From NCBI GenBank assembly GCA_900544255.1, contig UQUM01000028.1:1-24942 (forward strand): DNA of 24,942 nt, given 5' to 3'. The notes under the pieces are model-generated. The model was not told the origin of the DNA and did not search any database. It worked only from the letters and a program-made list of their open reading frames with translations. Positions 24,844 through 24,942 of this stretch are shown piece after piece; position 1 is the first letter of the stretch, and each line of letters begins with the position of its first letter. Source of the DNA: an uncultured Sutterella sp. Lineage in GTDB: Bacteria; Pseudomonadota; Gammaproteobacteria; Burkholderiales; Burkholderiaceae_F. The position numbers were made by a program, and so were the translations under genes.

Positions 24844-24942
24844 GGCGGCACCGCAGGATTTGAATGGACGAGCGAGTTTAACGAAATGCCTGCGGAAAAT
24901 CTCGGATAAGTAGCGATAAATCGGGGAATCTGCCTAAGTTTC

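Noticed and set aside
1..24942. CRISPR arrays, tRNA or rRNA genes
   Set aside because: No regularly spaced direct repeats, no cloverleaf or rRNA-like sequence seen on either strand by eye.

Overview
The window looks like a metagenome-derived piece of a host-associated Gram-negative bacterium of moderately high GC, plus a short foreign stretch at its left end. Proteobacterial affinity rests on the cellulose genes: BcsE, BcsF, BcsG and BcsQ-type proteins are hallmarks of beta-/gammaproteobacterial type II cellulose operons. Gut Burkholderiales (Sutterellaceae-like) would fit the GC and the amino-acid-centred gene set, but that is inference. The lysine genes (L-box riboswitch, acetylase-type DAP route) look more like Firmicutes or Negativicutes, so either they were acquired or the window joins more than one genome.

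Layout. (1) 1-311: an internal piece of FtsH, with more A/T-rich codons, fused in frame to BcsB at about position 311; probably an assembly chimera. (2) 311-9195, minus strand: a tight cellulose operon read bcsE-bcsF-bcsG-bcsQ-bcsA-bcsB. BcsA polymerises glucan in response to c-di-GMP, BcsB is its periplasmic partner, BcsG adds phosphoethanolamine to cellulose, BcsF and BcsE connect BcsG and c-di-GMP sensing to the synthase, and BcsQ is the SIMIBI ATPase needed for assembly. bcsB is cut at the junction, and bcsZ and bcsC are not present. (3) 9240-9300: an imperfect long hairpin resembling an IS200/IS605 end. (4) 9408-12915, minus: hom-lysC-asd, the common aspartate pathway with its own terminator. 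(5) 13099-16947, plus: promoter, lysine riboswitch with intrinsic terminator, then dapA-dapB-dapH and an N-acetyl-DAP deacetylase. Regions 4 and 5 together carry most of the route from aspartate to LL-diaminopimelate. (6) 16952-19053, minus: a more A/T-rich two-gene cassette, an XRE/HigA-like HTH protein and an AAA-ATPase with a C-terminal PD-(D/E)XK nuclease domain; it has a clear promoter and palindromes. (7) 19280-21390, plus: a secreted M20 metallopeptidase followed by a separate small secreted protein that is just an M20 lid (dimerisation) domain. (8) 21446-24783: a GntR/HutC regulator divergent from an AEC-type carrier, then a convergent Na+/alanine (AGCS) symporter.

The most unusual item is region 7. 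The big peptidase keeps all its metal ligands, but its own lid lacks the GPGGHS and GGxSVN signatures, and both of these are present in the small neighbouring protein. This suggests a lid supplied in trans. The next most notable are a possible BcsR-BcsQ fusion, the HTH/ATPase-nuclease cassette, and an L-box in front of an acetylase-type DAP operon next to proteobacterial cellulose genes.
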